A stretch of DNA of 64,000 nucleotides, taken from positions 1,860,001 through 1,924,000 of the forward strand of contig NZ_JABVZR010000001.1 of NCBI RefSeq assembly GCF_017163935.1, written 5' to 3'. Position 1 is the first letter of the stretch, and each line of letters begins with the position of its first letter. Positions 23,420 to 32,847 of the stretch are shown here, one piece after another. Position numbers and translations under genes: made by a program. Under the pieces are notes generated by a model. The model was not told where the DNA came from. It saw only the letters and a program-made list of their open reading frames with translations, and searched no databases. The stretch is from Novosphingobium terrae. GTDB taxonomy: Bacteria; Pseudomonadota; Alphaproteobacteria; Sphingomonadales; Sphingomonadaceae.

Positions 23420-25168
23420 TCAGGCAGGCAACTCCACGCCATTGAGGCCGTTGGCTTGTTTGATGAAGGTGGCCAGCTGCGTGATCCTTTGCCGCAGATC
23501 CAGCATCGTCAGGTCTGCCGGCTCCTTGCACACAAGCCGGGCAACCTTGACCTTGTCAATCCGGGTCTCTGCTTCCTGGGTCGTACCGGCATGGGCGCGC
23601 TTGCTGTAGTAGTGGAGTGCATGGTCGTACATGCCGCCGTCTGCCGGGCGGTCATATTTGCTCACCGACTGGCGCACGGCATCCTGCAGCAGGTCATGCG
23701 GGATGTAGTTCTCGATCTCGCGTCCCTTCGTGAGCCAGGCTACACCGGTTTCGCCGATTTCTTCGATCAGGCGCTGCTTCGTCTCGTTGATCGGAGCCCG
23801 AGCGCTCTTCCTGTCGCTGTCGATGAGGATCGCCAGATTGCGGTTAAGGTCGCGCAGCTTGATGAAATCGGCGATCTCCTCGCCTGCGGACAGGTGGCTG
23901 AGCAGGCGCCCGCCATAGAACATGATCGAGTAGTGCAATGCCTCCTCCAGCTCGGGCGCCACCTGCGCCAGCCAGTGCTTGAGATAGATCCGGTCCGAAG
24001 GTCCCTCGACCCAGATCACCGCATTGGCCTGCAGAATATCGGCGGCGCGATATCCCAGATCGGCGCAGATCTCGAAGCGCTGCTGGCGCGAGACCGCACG
24101 GCGGATGCGCGTGGCATCATCCTCCTGCCAGACCCTGAAGATTGCCGCATCCTTATGGTCGAGAAATGCGGCGGAATGGGTGGCGATGAGATACTGGTTG
24201 TTGGTGTTGTCCGCGAGATACTCGATCAGCCTGCGCTGGAGCAGCGGGTGGAGGTGCAGCTCGGGCTCCTCAAGGCAGATGATGCATTCATCATGGACGG
24301 TGCAATAGGCCGCCAGCATGATCACCTGCTGGATGCCCGTGCCCAGGCTTTCGAGCGGGAGGATGCGTCCGTCCATATGAACCAGAATATGGTCGCGGGC
24401 GTAGGGGATCTCGATGCGTGCGTCGGGCCGGTGGGTCACCTGGCGCACAAAGGCATTGATCTTGTCGAAGATCACGGTGCCCTGGCGTTCGTCCACCGAT
24501 GGGTTCTGCAGCTTGGCCAGGTCGTCAATCAGCCCGGTGCCCGAGACATCGCCGCTATCCTGGCCCGGCATTTTCCGCCGGAATGCTGGGATCAGTCGGA
24601 TTTTTGGGAGATCCGTGTCGATCGTGTTGACGATCGCCTCATATATTTCGCGAGCCCAGGTAACCGATCCTGCGCCGCCCCCGTAGTTGCCGGTCAGGGT
24701 CATCCATGTCTGAAGCAGATCTTGATAGGGTATAACAGCTGACACATCACTAGCGGTGAACGAGCCAATCAGTTTGAGTTCGTCGCGAAAGGGAGCAACA
24801 CTCTCTTGCAGGAGATGGCCGTCGATCGCCATGCGGTCAATAACGGCATCGATCTGAGGGGTGATATCCTCGCTATAGAGGTGCCGCAATTTTATGTCTC
24901 GTTTGACGATGGCTGTCGGCGTGGCGATACGGATTGCGAAATCACCCGATCTGGGGCCGCGGTGGCGATCGAAGATCGTGTTCAGGTTCCTCCCGCCAGT
25001 GCCATGGGGAACAGGAAAATAGCGGTGGACCAGATCTAGGAAGGTCGATTTCCCGGCATTGTTGGGCCCGATGAAGAAATTGAACTGCGCGAGGCCCATC
25101 ACCTCCTGCCACTCATTGTCGATGCCGCGGAAGTTCTTCACTGCGAGGCCATGCAAATAGATCGACAC
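23420..25168 (-). CDS. OLD-family ATP-dependent nuclease (ABC ATPase plus Toprim)
   Basis: The product is 582 residues from a GTG start with AGAGGAAC upstream. The ATPase part has Walker A GPNNAGKS (34-41), a signature-like LGTGIQQ, Walker B with ECIICLEEPELHLHP, and the switch ATHSAAFLD. The C-terminal Toprim domain has WVEGPSDRIYL and a LIDSDRKSAR segment. Known OLD proteins couple ATP to DNA nicking and include phage-exclusion factors (P2 Old, GajA, AriA). No partner helicase (GajB) or toxin (AriB) is adjacent, so this is a stand-alone OLD protein; a defence role is likely but inferred. Confidence 0.9.
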   Translation of the reverse strand: MSIYLHGLAVKNFRGIDNEWQEVMGLAQFNFFIGPNNAGKSTFLDLVHRYFPVPHGTGGRNLNTIFDRHRGPRSGDFAIRIATPTAIVKRDIKLRHLYSEDITPQIDAVIDRMAIDGHLLQESVAPFRDELKLIGSFTASDVSAVIPYQDLLQTWMTLTGNYGGGAGSVTWAREIYEAIVNTIDTDLPKIRLIPAFRRKMPGQDSGDVSGTGLIDDLAKLQNPSVDERQGTVIFDKINAFVRQVTHRPDARIEIPYARDHILVHMDGRILPLESLGTGIQQVIMLAAYCTVHDECIICLEEPELHLHPLLQRRLIEYLADNTNNQYLIATHSAAFLDHKDAAIFRVWQEDDATRIRRAVSRQQRFEICADLGYRAADILQANAVIWVEGPSDRIYLKHWLAQVAPELEEALHYSIMFYGGRLLSHLSAGEEIADFIKLRDLNRNLAILIDSDRKSARAPINETKQRLIEEIGETGVAWLTKGREIENYIPHDLLQDAVRQSVSKYDRPADGGMYDHALHYYSKRAHAGTTQEAETRIDKVKVARLVCKEPADLTMLDLRQRITQLATFIKQANGLNGVELPA

Positions 25169-26086
25169 GTCGTTCCTCTTTCATCTCGGGCAGCTCGACA
25201 TTGGTTTAAGGGAAGCCAGCTTTGCCTGTCATCACGGGGCTGTGTTTTTTCCCCGATCATTGGGGCGGTTCGTTGCGCTGAAGTGCCTGGCGATGCGCAC
25301 GCCGATAGCGATTGGGTTTCACGGGTTCGGAGGCTGGCTGGTCGCCAGGGATCGGGCCCTCGCGCCCGGCAGGGCGCGACCGCGCTCTATGCCTTCGCCA
25401 CCGCTTGCGGTGTCGGAGGCACCGGGCCGCCAGGGCGTCCCGGCCCTCCCGGGTCACGATCGCTGGTCCGAGGCGGGGAGGTGTCGGCGTGGGGTGTTGA
25501 GGGCAGGGGGCGTGGCGAGGCCTGCCGCTTCGCTGATGGAATCGCGCGGGTAAGCCGCGCGATGGGGGATCGTTCGCCAGCCGACCCATGCGTCCCCTGC
25601 GCCGTCTCCCAGTGTCCCTGGCGTGCCATACGGATGTTCGGTGGCAACGAGTTGCGTCGGGGGGAAGCTCCGCTAGGCGAAAGGGGGCCGGCGGCGTTTG
25701 TCTGCTCTGAAGAGCAGCGCCGGCCCCCTTTCGCCAAGCTGCGCTAAATCCCCCCTCCCGTGCCTGTTGCCACCAAGACAGTCCGCACGGCCCTGGGGAC
25801 CCTGCGAGGACGGCTCCGGGAACGATGGATCGGAAGGCTCGGTCTGCGACCGATCCCTGGCAGAAAAGGAATGGGCCGCGACTGGGCGCGGCCCATGCGT
25901 TTTGTGTCTGCTAGGCCGCTGGTCGCGGCCCCGTAAAGATGCTCGGACTCACCAGGTCCGATGGGTTTTCTGTCAAGAAAACAATGAGATATTCTGAAAT
26001 AGCGAAGTCCTGTATAAGTGTAACTGTCAGAGGGGAAATAAAAAACCTCTGGCAGCAAGGATGAACAACAGGATGGAGTAAGGTTC
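25169..26086. other. Gene-free GC-rich region with a long dyad
   Basis: About 900 bp without a supported gene; the open frames across it lack domains and ribosome binding sites. It is very GC-rich, contains many short inverted repeats and holds the 18-bp dyad at 25676-25735. The last 100 bp are AT-rich and probably carry the promoter of the DUF736-ardC genes. An origin of transfer or a replication/segregation site is possible. Confidence 0.4.
25676..25735. repeat. 18-bp perfect inverted repeat with nested hairpin
   Basis: The arms at 25676-25693 (GGCGAAAGGGGGCCGGCG) and 25718-25735 (exact complement) enclose 24 bases that themselves contain a 7-bp hairpin (CTGCTCT ... AGAGCAG). No U tract follows directly. 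The near-repeats AAGCTCCGCTA and AAGCTGCGCTA flank it on the outside. Confidence 0.8.
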
Positions 26087-26554
26087 ATGAATATCGGTGA
26101 AATGATCCGTAGCGAAAATGGCGGCGTCAGTGGCTATATTGCCGAAGCCGGTTTCGATTTCGATGGTGTTTTTCTTCAAAAGGTCGTGTCGGACAATCCG
26201 CGTGCGCCTCTCTTCAACCTCATGACCAAGAGTCCGCGCGGGCGTGATGTCCGCCTGGGATCGATCTGGGAGCGGGCGGCGCAGGAAACGGGTGAGGTCT
26301 ATTTCGGGGGGTACATCGATACCGCGCAATCCGGCTTCGTTCCCATCCGCATGTTCCGTTCGCGGCAGCGCGATAACGTCTGGAACATCGTGCGGCGCAC
26401 GGCGCAGCGTCGGCGCGATGGTGAGGTGGTCGACCTGCCCGCCGAGGAACTGTCGCCCGAGGCCCTTGAAGCCTGCCAGGACCGCGAAGGGTTCGGCCCG
26501 CGCAGGCCCGCCCGGTCTGCAAAGGCGAAGTCGGAAGGCACCGAGCTGAACTGA
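26087..26554 (+). CDS. DUF736-like accessory protein of a mobile element
   Basis: The product is 155 residues. It opens MNIGEMIRSENGGVSGYI, has PLFNLMTKSPRGRDVRLGSIWER in the middle and then EVYFGGYIDTAQSGFVPIRMFRS, which follows the beta-strand pattern of DUF736 proteins common in integrative elements and plasmids of alphaproteobacteria. A basic, Arg-rich C-terminal tail (PRRPARSAKAKS) may contact nucleic acid. It precedes ardC by 120 bp on the same strand. The family assignment is by pattern only; the function is unknown. Confidence 0.6.
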   Translation: MNIGEMIRSENGGVSGYIAEAGFDFDGVFLQKVVSDNPRAPLFNLMTKSPRGRDVRLGSIWERAAQETGEVYFGGYIDTAQSGFVPIRMFRSRQRDNVWNIVRRTAQRRRDGEVVDLPAEELSPEALEACQDREGFGPRRPARSAKAKSEGTELN

Positions 26555-26674
26555 TCGCCCTGCCTGATCTTTGGGCCTGACCTTTCAGGCTGATACCTAG
26601 GGGGCGCCTTGGGGCTCCCCCACCATTTTCCCGAAGTAACCCTTTCCCTTCACAACCGAAAAGGAGCCTTCGCC

Positions 26675-27439
26675 ATGGTGAAGCAAGCTGCACGCCGTGG
26701 GCGTGGGGACGCATCGTCGCGTCCGCAGGAATCGCGCACCGCCCTCTATGATGAGGTGACCGCCAAGATCATTGCCCAGCTTGAGGCAGGGCGCTTTCCA
26801 TGGGTTCAGCCATGGGCGGCACCCGATACATCGACGGGCGGGCTGGCACCGGGTATGCCCCGCAATGCCCTGACCTCCCGCGCCTATTCCGGGGTCAATG
26901 TGCTGCTGCTGTGGGGCGCGGTCATCGAGCATCGCTATCCCTCGCAATGCTGGCTCACCTTCAAGCAGGCGCTTGAGGCGGGCGGCAATGTCCGCAAGGG
27001 CGAGGCGGGCGTGCCAGTGGTCTATGCCGACCGCTTCACCCCCGAGGCCGAGAAGCAACGGGCCGAGCAGAGCGGCGGTGAGGCGCGCAGCATTCCTTTC
27101 CTGAAACGCTTCACCGTCTTCAATGTTGCGCAATGCGAAGGGCTGCGCGCCGGTCTTGCTGCCGATCCCGAACCCTTGCCGATGGGGCGGACCGCGCCGG
27201 TTGGCGATGAGGTGATCGCTGCCTCTGGCGTGGAATTCCACATCGGCGGGAATAAGGCCTTCTATGTGCCCTCTGCCGATTATGTGCAGGTGCCCCCGCC
27301 GCTGGCCTTTTTCGACAGCATCAACTGGTATCGCACCGCGCTGCATGAACTCACCCACGCCACGGGCCACCCCAGCCGCTTGGGGCGGCAGATCACGAAC
27401 GCCTTTGGCAGCAAGGATTATGCCCGCGAGGAACTGGTC
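26675..27439 (+). CDS. ardC: ArdC-like antirestriction protein, 5' exon
   Basis: The first 255 residues, with AAGGAG before the ATG. The N-terminal ssDNA-binding ArdC domain (about 15-140) has YDEVTAKIIAQLEAGRFPWVQPW, NALTSRAYSGVNVLLLW and WLTFKQALEAGGNVRKGE. The metalloprotease-like domain has TALHELTHATGHPSRL (HExxH-type zinc site). The frame reaches EELV and is then interrupted by a group II intron; the remainder (AEMGSAFLCA) is at 30012-30278. Known ArdC proteins protect incoming single-stranded DNA during conjugation. The spliced product would be 343 residues. Without splicing the protein is truncated soon after the zinc site. Confidence 0.88.
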
Positions 27440-28080
27440 GTGCGCCGTGTCGGCGCGAATAAAGGAGTGAAGACATGTCTTCTGGATAGCTGGGAAAATC
27501 CATGCGTCCCCGACTTACCGGTGCCGGTGATGAGCCGGCTGAAATCCCGAAAGGGAAACGGGACCATAGCATGTCGGGAAAAGGCCCAAACTGCCGAAAC
27601 CATCGTAGGTCGGGCGGGTCATCGCAAGGTGCGTACGGCGAAAGCTACACTGCCTGAACTCCAGTCCTCAGGGTTTTATCCTCGACGGCGGCGTAGCGAT
27701 GGTTGCAACGCCGCACCGTGCAGAAACCGGTTTGCGCATGAGAACCGGTCAATGAAGGGAGTGTGGCAACCAAGCGCTCCCGGCCCAGTCGGCACGGCCT
27801 GCCCGCCATCGGTGGGATCAAAGGGACGAACGGAGCGCCTAACCGCATCGCATCTCCTTGTTCGCGTAAACACGGGATCGCCTAAATGGGAGCGTCAGCG
27901 ACCCACATGGCGACAGAGCCGCCATAGTAGCCAAATGCCGGGGGTAATGCCCCGGACAGCCATCCTCGGATGGACGACAACGGATGAAAGTTGCCGGGCA
28001 ACCGGTGCGGGACTCCTCACTGGTCGGGTGAAGGGCGGCAGTGCTTGCGAGACTGGTCAGCCAACAGGGTGGGCGTGCTG

Positions 28081-29937
28081 ATGCTACCCGATACCTTGCA
28101 ACGGCGACTGGAATCGATCCCAACCCTGTCGAGACAGGGCAAGCGGATCAATGGCTTGTCGCGTATGATGGCAGACCCGCTCCTGTGGGAGCAGGCCTAT
28201 GCCGAGATCGCCTCCAACCGAGGCGCGCTCACGCCCGGCGTCACCGGCGAAACGCTCGACGGGTTCTCCCTAGAGCGGGTCGAACGGATCATCGGGCAAA
28301 TCACAAACGGCAGCTACCGCTTCGCCCCCGTGCGTAGGGTCTTAATCCCCAAGGCCAATGGGAAAACACGCCCACTGGGCATCCCAACGGCTAGCGACAA
28401 GCTGGTTCAGGCGGCGGTGAAGCTGCTGCTGGAACGCATATACGAGCCGGTGTTCTCACCGCACTCGCATGGCTTCCGGCGAGGCCGATCCTGCCACACC
28501 GCCCTTGAGCATATCAAGGACACCTGGACTGGCGTGAAATGGCTGGTGGACGTCGATGTCGTCGGTTTCTTCGACAATATCGACCACAGCATCCTGATCG
28601 ACCTGCTTAACAGGAAGATCGACGACAAGCGGTTCATCAGCCTGATCGAAGGGATGCTCAAGGCCGGTTACATGGAGGACTGGTCCTTCAACGCCACTTA
28701 CAGCGGCACGCCGCAAGGTGGCGTCGTCTCTCCGATCCTCGCCAACATCTATCTGCACGAACTGGATCAGTTCCTGGCAGGGATGAAAGCGCGGTTCGAC
28801 CGGGGCAAACGAAGGGCCGATAATCCGCGATACCGTAACCTTACCATCGGCATGTACAAACGTCGCCTCCGGGTCGAGAAGCTGCTGAGCGAAGGCCGTG
28901 AGGCCGAGGCGCAGGCGGTCCTTGCCAAGATCCGGGAGATGGAGACGGAACGCTCCACCATGCCGTCGAAGAACGGGCTCGACCCGAACTTCAAACGGCT
29001 GTTGTTCTGCCGTTATGCCGATGACTTCATCATTGGTGTGATCGGCTCGAAGGCGGATGCCCGAGATGTGATGGCGCAGGTGACGGATTATCTCCGTCAT
29101 TGCCTTCACCTCGAAGCGTCGCCGGAAAAGAGCAGGTTGAGCAAAGCGTCGAAGGGGACCACGTTCCTCGGCTACACGGTTATCACCGTGACCGGGAGCA
29201 GGGTTCGGCGGACGAAGCTAGGAAGGCGGGTCGTGCGTTCGCGCGATCCGGCTGATCGCATTCACCTCCGCGTTCCGCACGACCGGCTCGTGCGGTTCAA
29301 TCAACGCAAGGGCTATGGTGACCTCGGGCGTCTGAAAGCGATGCACCGCCGGTATCTGGTCGACAGCTCGATGCTGGAGATCGTGCTGGCATACAACGCC
29401 GAGATGCGCGGGCTCGCCAACTATTACCGGTTGGCCTACGTTGCGAAGTTCAGCCTTCGCAAGCTGTGGTTCCTCTGGGAAACCAGCCTGCTGAAAACGC
29501 TGGCGTTCAAGCTGCGGCTATCGGTCAATCAGGTCGCCCACCGTCTCAAGACACGGGATGGACTCGCCGTCCGCTTCAAAGTGGACGGGAAGGAACGGTC
29601 GGTTGCTGTCTTCAATCTAAAGCATATCGACCGGCTGCCGAACCTCGGGCCGAAAGTTGATCGCTGGGCAACCCCTCACTTCACGAAGGGGCGCTCGGAC
29701 GTGATGGATCGGCTTCGGGCAAAGCAGTGTGAATATTGTGGCTCGACCGAACATCCGTGTGAGGTTCACCATGCCCACCGCTTGGCGGACATGAAGAATA
29801 CCCCGCTTTGGAAACAGGTCGCGGCGGCACGGCGGCGCAAACGCATCGTCCTCTGCCTGCCTTGCCACAAGGCGCTCCACGCCGGGCAACTCAAGCCGCT
29901 CGACAGCGGCGACATGCAAGCACGGAGAGCCGGATGA
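28081..29937 (+). CDS. ltrA: Group II intron maturase (reverse transcriptase-HNH)
   Basis: The product is 618 residues from the ATG at 28081 (the frame is open 90 bp further up). Reverse transcriptase blocks include RRVLIPKANGKTRPLGIPT, HGFRRGRSCHTALEHI, DVDVVGFFDNIDH, GTPQGGVVSPILANIYL and the catalytic FCRYADDFIIG. The maturase X domain follows (NYYRLAYVAKFSLRKL). The C-terminal HNH endonuclease has CEYCG ... CEVHHAHRLAD ... CLPCHKALHAG. It assists splicing and target-primed insertion. The gene ends at 29937, overlapping the start of domain V (29927-29960). Confidence 0.93.
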   Translation: MLPDTLQRRLESIPTLSRQGKRINGLSRMMADPLLWEQAYAEIASNRGALTPGVTGETLDGFSLERVERIIGQITNGSYRFAPVRRVLIPKANGKTRPLGIPTASDKLVQAAVKLLLERIYEPVFSPHSHGFRRGRSCHTALEHIKDTWTGVKWLVDVDVVGFFDNIDHSILIDLLNRKIDDKRFISLIEGMLKAGYMEDWSFNATYSGTPQGGVVSPILANIYLHELDQFLAGMKARFDRGKRRADNPRYRNLTIGMYKRRLRVEKLLSEGREAEAQAVLAKIREMETERSTMPSKNGLDPNFKRLLFCRYADDFIIGVIGSKADARDVMAQVTDYLRHCLHLEASPEKSRLSKASKGTTFLGYTVITVTGSRVRRTKLGRRVVRSRDPADRIHLRVPHDRLVRFNQRKGYGDLGRLKAMHRRYLVDSSMLEIVLAYNAEMRGLANYYRLAYVAKFSLRKLWFLWETSLLKTLAFKLRLSVNQVAHRLKTRDGLAVRFKVDGKERSVAVFNLKHIDRLPNLGPKVDRWATPHFTKGRSDVMDRLRAKQCEYCGSTEHPCEVHHAHRLADMKNTPLWKQVAAARRRKRIVLCLPCHKALHAGQLKPLDSGDMQARRAG

Positions 29938-29960
29938 TGGGAAACTATCACGTCCGGTTC
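29927..29960 (+). ncRNA. Group II intron domain V
   Basis: The 34-base hairpin begins GAGCCGG and ends CCGGTTC around a GAAA tetraloop, with the catalytic AGC triad in the lower stem and a two-base bulge on the 3' side. It is immediately followed by a domain VI stem up to the 3' splice site at 30011. Confidence 0.85.
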
Positions 29961-30011
29961 GGTGGGCGGGAGAGGCGTGTCCTCATCGAGGCACGACCCT
30001 CCCGACCCAAT

Positions 30012-30278
30012 GCTGAGATGGGCTCTGCCTTCCTGTGTGCTGCGTTGGGCATCGTACCGAGCGTGCGCCATGCCGATTACCTCGGCTCATGGCTGGAGGT
30101 GTTGCGCGAGGACAATCGCGCGATCTTCCGCGCCGCCAGTCAGGCCAGCAAGGCCGCCGACTGGCTGCTGACACGGCATGAGGAAGCCAAGGCGGGCAGG
30201 CTGGCCGGTGCAGATGCGGGCGCAGGCAAGGGGGCAGGCACGCATCTGGCCCGCGAGGAATGGAGGGCCGCAGCATGA
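30012..30278 (+). CDS. ardC: ArdC-like antirestriction protein, 3' exon
   Basis: This is the last 88 residues of ArdC: AEMGSAFLCAALGIV, HADYLGSWLEVLREDNRAIFRAASQASKAADWLL, and an Ala/Gly-rich tail. The AEMGSAFLC segment is the conserved continuation of the metalloprotease domain and supplies its Glu ligand. It has no start codon of its own and is only expressed if the intron splices. The stop overlaps the DUF2958 start (ATGA at 30275). Confidence 0.85.
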   Translation, partial: AEMGSAFLCAALGIVPSVRHADYLGSWLEVLREDNRAIFRAASQASKAADWLLTRHEEAKAGRLAGADAGAGKGAGTHLAREEWRAAA

Positions 30279-30661
30279 TCCTCCTGCCCGACAAAATCCG
30301 CGTGGCGCTGGCGGTCAATGCCGCCCGCCACATGGCGGCCCAGCGCGATGATCGGCCCGAACCCGATCCGGTTCCCGTCCTCAAACTCTTCAACCCCTGT
30401 GGCAGCGCGACATGGCTGGCCAGCGAAATCGACGAGGATGGCGACACCCTCTTTGGCCTTGCCGATCTGGGCTTTGGCTGTCCTGAAACCGGCTATTTCA
30501 GCCTCACCGAAATCGCATCGGTTCGCTTGCCCTTCGGCCTGCGCATCGAGCGCGATCTCGATTTCACCAGCAGCCACCCGATGTCGCTTTGGGCACAGAC
30601 CGCCCGCAATCTCGGTTCGATCTCGCAGGCGGAAATCGCCCTGCGTCTGATCGGCCTCTGA
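30275..30661 (+). CDS. DUF2958 domain protein
   Basis: The product is 128 residues. It starts MILLPDKIRV at an ATGA overlap with ardC. Typical DUF2958 segments follow: VLKLFNPCGSATWLASEIDEDGDTLFGLADLGFGCPETGYFSLTEI. Such proteins occur next to ArdC and ParB-like genes in conjugative elements, with unknown function. Tight coupling to ardC suggests joint expression upon DNA entry; with the intron present, translation of this gene may rely on its own start. Confidence 0.85.
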   Translation: MILLPDKIRVALAVNAARHMAAQRDDRPEPDPVPVLKLFNPCGSATWLASEIDEDGDTLFGLADLGFGCPETGYFSLTEIASVRLPFGLRIERDLDFTSSHPMSLWAQTARNLGSISQAEIALRLIGL

Positions 30662-30831
30662 TCCGCCTTTGCCGTCCGGCCCATCGCCACCCGGACGGAC
30701 ACACCCTTGCCGCAGACCTGATTGGAAGCAGGCCAGCGGCCTGACGCGGGCGGGCGTTTTCCCGCTCAATCTAAACCGGTCCGCCATTCCTGGAGGGTCT
30801 GGGCGGACCGGTACTCGCTTGGAGTAATCCC

Positions 30832-32727
30832 ATGAGACTCGACTTTATCGATCTTGGCAAGCTCTCTGTCAGCAAAGCCAATATGCGCTATTCGAAAAAG
30901 GCGCCCGATGTTTCCGATATTCTGCCGACCGTGCGCCAGCGCGGGGTGATCGTGCCCATTCTGGTACGCCCGATCAGCGCGGCGAATGATGAAACGAGCG
31001 ACGCTTTCGAAATCATCGCCGGGGCACGGCGCTTTCATGCCGCCGGTCTGGTGGCCGAGGAACGGCGCGAAGCCGGTCAGGACATCGAGGCGATGCCCTG
31101 CGCCATCCTTGAGGCGGGAGACGATGCGGACGCCATCGAGGCCTCGCTGATCGAGAACAGCGCGCGCCTCGATCCCGATGAGGTGACCCGCTGGGAATGC
31201 TTCACCCGGCTGGTCAAGGAAGGGCGCAGCGTCGAACAGATCGCGCTGACCTTCGGCCTGCCCGATCTGGGCGTGAAGCGCATTCTTGCGCTGGGCAATC
31301 TCATGCCGCGCATCCGCGACCTCTATCGCAAGGGCGAGGTTGATGCCTCCACGGTGCGGCATCTTACCATGGCCAGCAAGAGCCAGCAGCGCGCATGGCT
31401 GGCGCTGATCGACGACGATGACGCTTATGTGCCCACGGGCCATCAGTTGAAGGGATGGCTCTTTGGCGGCGCGTCGATTGCCGTCAAACATGCCATTTTC
31501 GACACCGAGGGCATGACCGGCATCATTGCCGACCTCTTCGGGGAGGATCGCTATTTTGCCGACAGCGATGCATTCTGGACGGCGCAGGGCAAGGCCATCG
31601 AGCAGCGCCGCGCCGCCTATCTCGACGAGGGCTGGAGCGATGTGGTGAGCCTCCAGCGGGGCGAACAATTCTGTAGCTGGGAGTTTGTGCGCGCGCCCAA
31701 GCGCAAGGGCGGGCGCGTCTATATTGAAGCGCGCCACAGCGGCGAGGTGGCCTTCCATGCAGGCTATGTCACCGCCAAGGAAGCGCGCCGTCTGGCCAAG
31801 AGCGAAGCGGCCCAGCACGCTCAAAAGCCGGTTCGCTCCGAGGTGAGCGGCACGATGCAGACCTATATCGATCTGCATCGCCATGCTGCCCTGCGCGCCG
31901 CGCTGCTCGGCCATCCCGGTCTTACCCTGCGGTTGATGGTCGCCCATGCCATTGCCGGTTCCTCGCTCTGGATCGTCAGGCTGGAACCTCAGACGGCGCG
32001 CAACCATGACACCCGCGAGAGCGTCAAGAACAGCCGGGGACAGGCCAAATTCGACGAGGCGCGGCGCGCGGCGCTGGCTCTGATGGGTTTCGGTCCCAAG
32101 GATACAACCGTCGCGGTGGGCGGCTATGGTTTGGACAGCCGCCTTGCCGTCGCCTTCGCCCGGCTCATCGAGCTGGACGACACGCAGGTGCTGTCCGTGC
32201 TGGCCGTGGTGATGGGCGAAACGCTGGTGTCGGGCCGCTCCATCATCGAGATGCTTGGTCAGCAGATCGACATGGATATGGCCCCCTACTGGCAGGCCGA
32301 TGAGGCCTTTTTTGAGGCGCTGCGCGATCGCGAGGTGCTGCTCGCTATGGTGGAAGAGGTGGCCGGGGCGACCATCGCCAAGGCCAATGCTGGCGAAAAG
32401 ACTAAGGTCTTGAAGGCCATCATCCGCAACCATCTGGACGGGGCCGATGGCCGCGAAAAGCGCGTGGGTTGGGTGCCGCGCTGGATGAGTTTCCCGCCCG
32501 CCGCCTACACCGGGCGGGGCGGGGTGGGCACCGTCGAGTGTGCCGAGCAGGTCGCGCGAGCGCTCGCCGGGGATGATGGGGCCGGGGATGATGAGACTGA
32601 TCCCGATGAAAGCGAGGCTGATGACGACCTCGAATCCGGTCCCGAAAGTGATCCCGAAACCGACCTCGAACCGGGCGCGCCGCACCAGACGGGCGACGAC
32701 GCGGACGACATTCCGCTGGCCGCCTGA
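30832..32727 (+). CDS. ParB-like nuclease-domain protein of the mobile element
   Basis: The product is 631 residues. The N-terminal ParB/Spo0J domain (about 1-110) has NMRYSKKAPDVSDILPTVRQRGVIVPILVRP and the CTP-binding-type IIAGARRFHAAG. A helical KorB-like domain follows, with ASLIENSARLDPDEVTRWECFTRLV and an HTH (SVEQIALTFGLPDLGVKRILALG). The middle and C-terminal parts (200-590) are unassigned. The tail is strongly acidic (DDETDPDESEADDDLESG). No ParA gene is nearby, so it is more likely an element-specific ParB-fold regulator than half of a partition pair. Confidence 0.85.
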   Translation: MRLDFIDLGKLSVSKANMRYSKKAPDVSDILPTVRQRGVIVPILVRPISAANDETSDAFEIIAGARRFHAAGLVAEERREAGQDIEAMPCAILEAGDDADAIEASLIENSARLDPDEVTRWECFTRLVKEGRSVEQIALTFGLPDLGVKRILALGNLMPRIRDLYRKGEVDASTVRHLTMASKSQQRAWLALIDDDDAYVPTGHQLKGWLFGGASIAVKHAIFDTEGMTGIIADLFGEDRYFADSDAFWTAQGKAIEQRRAAYLDEGWSDVVSLQRGEQFCSWEFVRAPKRKGGRVYIEARHSGEVAFHAGYVTAKEARRLAKSEAAQHAQKPVRSEVSGTMQTYIDLHRHAALRAALLGHPGLTLRLMVAHAIAGSSLWIVRLEPQTARNHDTRESVKNSRGQAKFDEARRAALALMGFGPKDTTVAVGGYGLDSRLAVAFARLIELDDTQVLSVLAVVMGETLVSGRSIIEMLGQQIDMDMAPYWQADEAFFEALRDREVLLAMVEEVAGATIAKANAGEKTKVLKAIIRNHLDGADGREKRVGWVPRWMSFPPAAYTGRGGVGTVECAEQVARALAGDDGAGDDETDPDESEADDDLESGPESDPETDLEPGAPHQTGDDADDIPLAA

Positions 32728-32847
32728 CCCGCCGGGATGGTGCCCGGTGCGGCGCCATCCCTTCGCCTTTCCTTCTTCAATGTCGTCGCGCCGGGCGTGC
32801 CCTTTGGCCCCGCCCGGCGCGGTATCCAGTTAAACAGGAGAATTTCA

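Larger units (their letters stand above)
27440..30011 (+). mobile_element. Group II intron inserted in ardC
   Basis: The 2572-bp intron begins GTGCG (27440), the 5' consensus of group II introns, and ends AAT (AY type) at 30011. A 34-base domain V (29927-29960) and a domain VI follow the maturase gene. Exact removal joins GAACTGGTC to GCTGAGATG and restores the ArdC reading frame EELV-AEMG. The non-coding part from 27440 to about 28080 would be domains I-III. Splicing is predicted, not shown. Confidence 0.9.

Noticed and set aside
23067..23531. Open frame on the minus strand beyond the OLD gene
   Set aside because: It crosses the intrinsic terminator at 23207-23233 and has no domain.
23456..24742. 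Open frame of 428 codons on the plus strand
   Set aside because: Antisense of the OLD nuclease; no recognisable domain.
30766..32685. Long open frame of 639 codons on the minus strand
   Set aside because: It is the antisense of the ParB-like gene, whose domains are clear. GC-rich codon use leaves the opposite strand open. No domain or ribosome binding site was seen.
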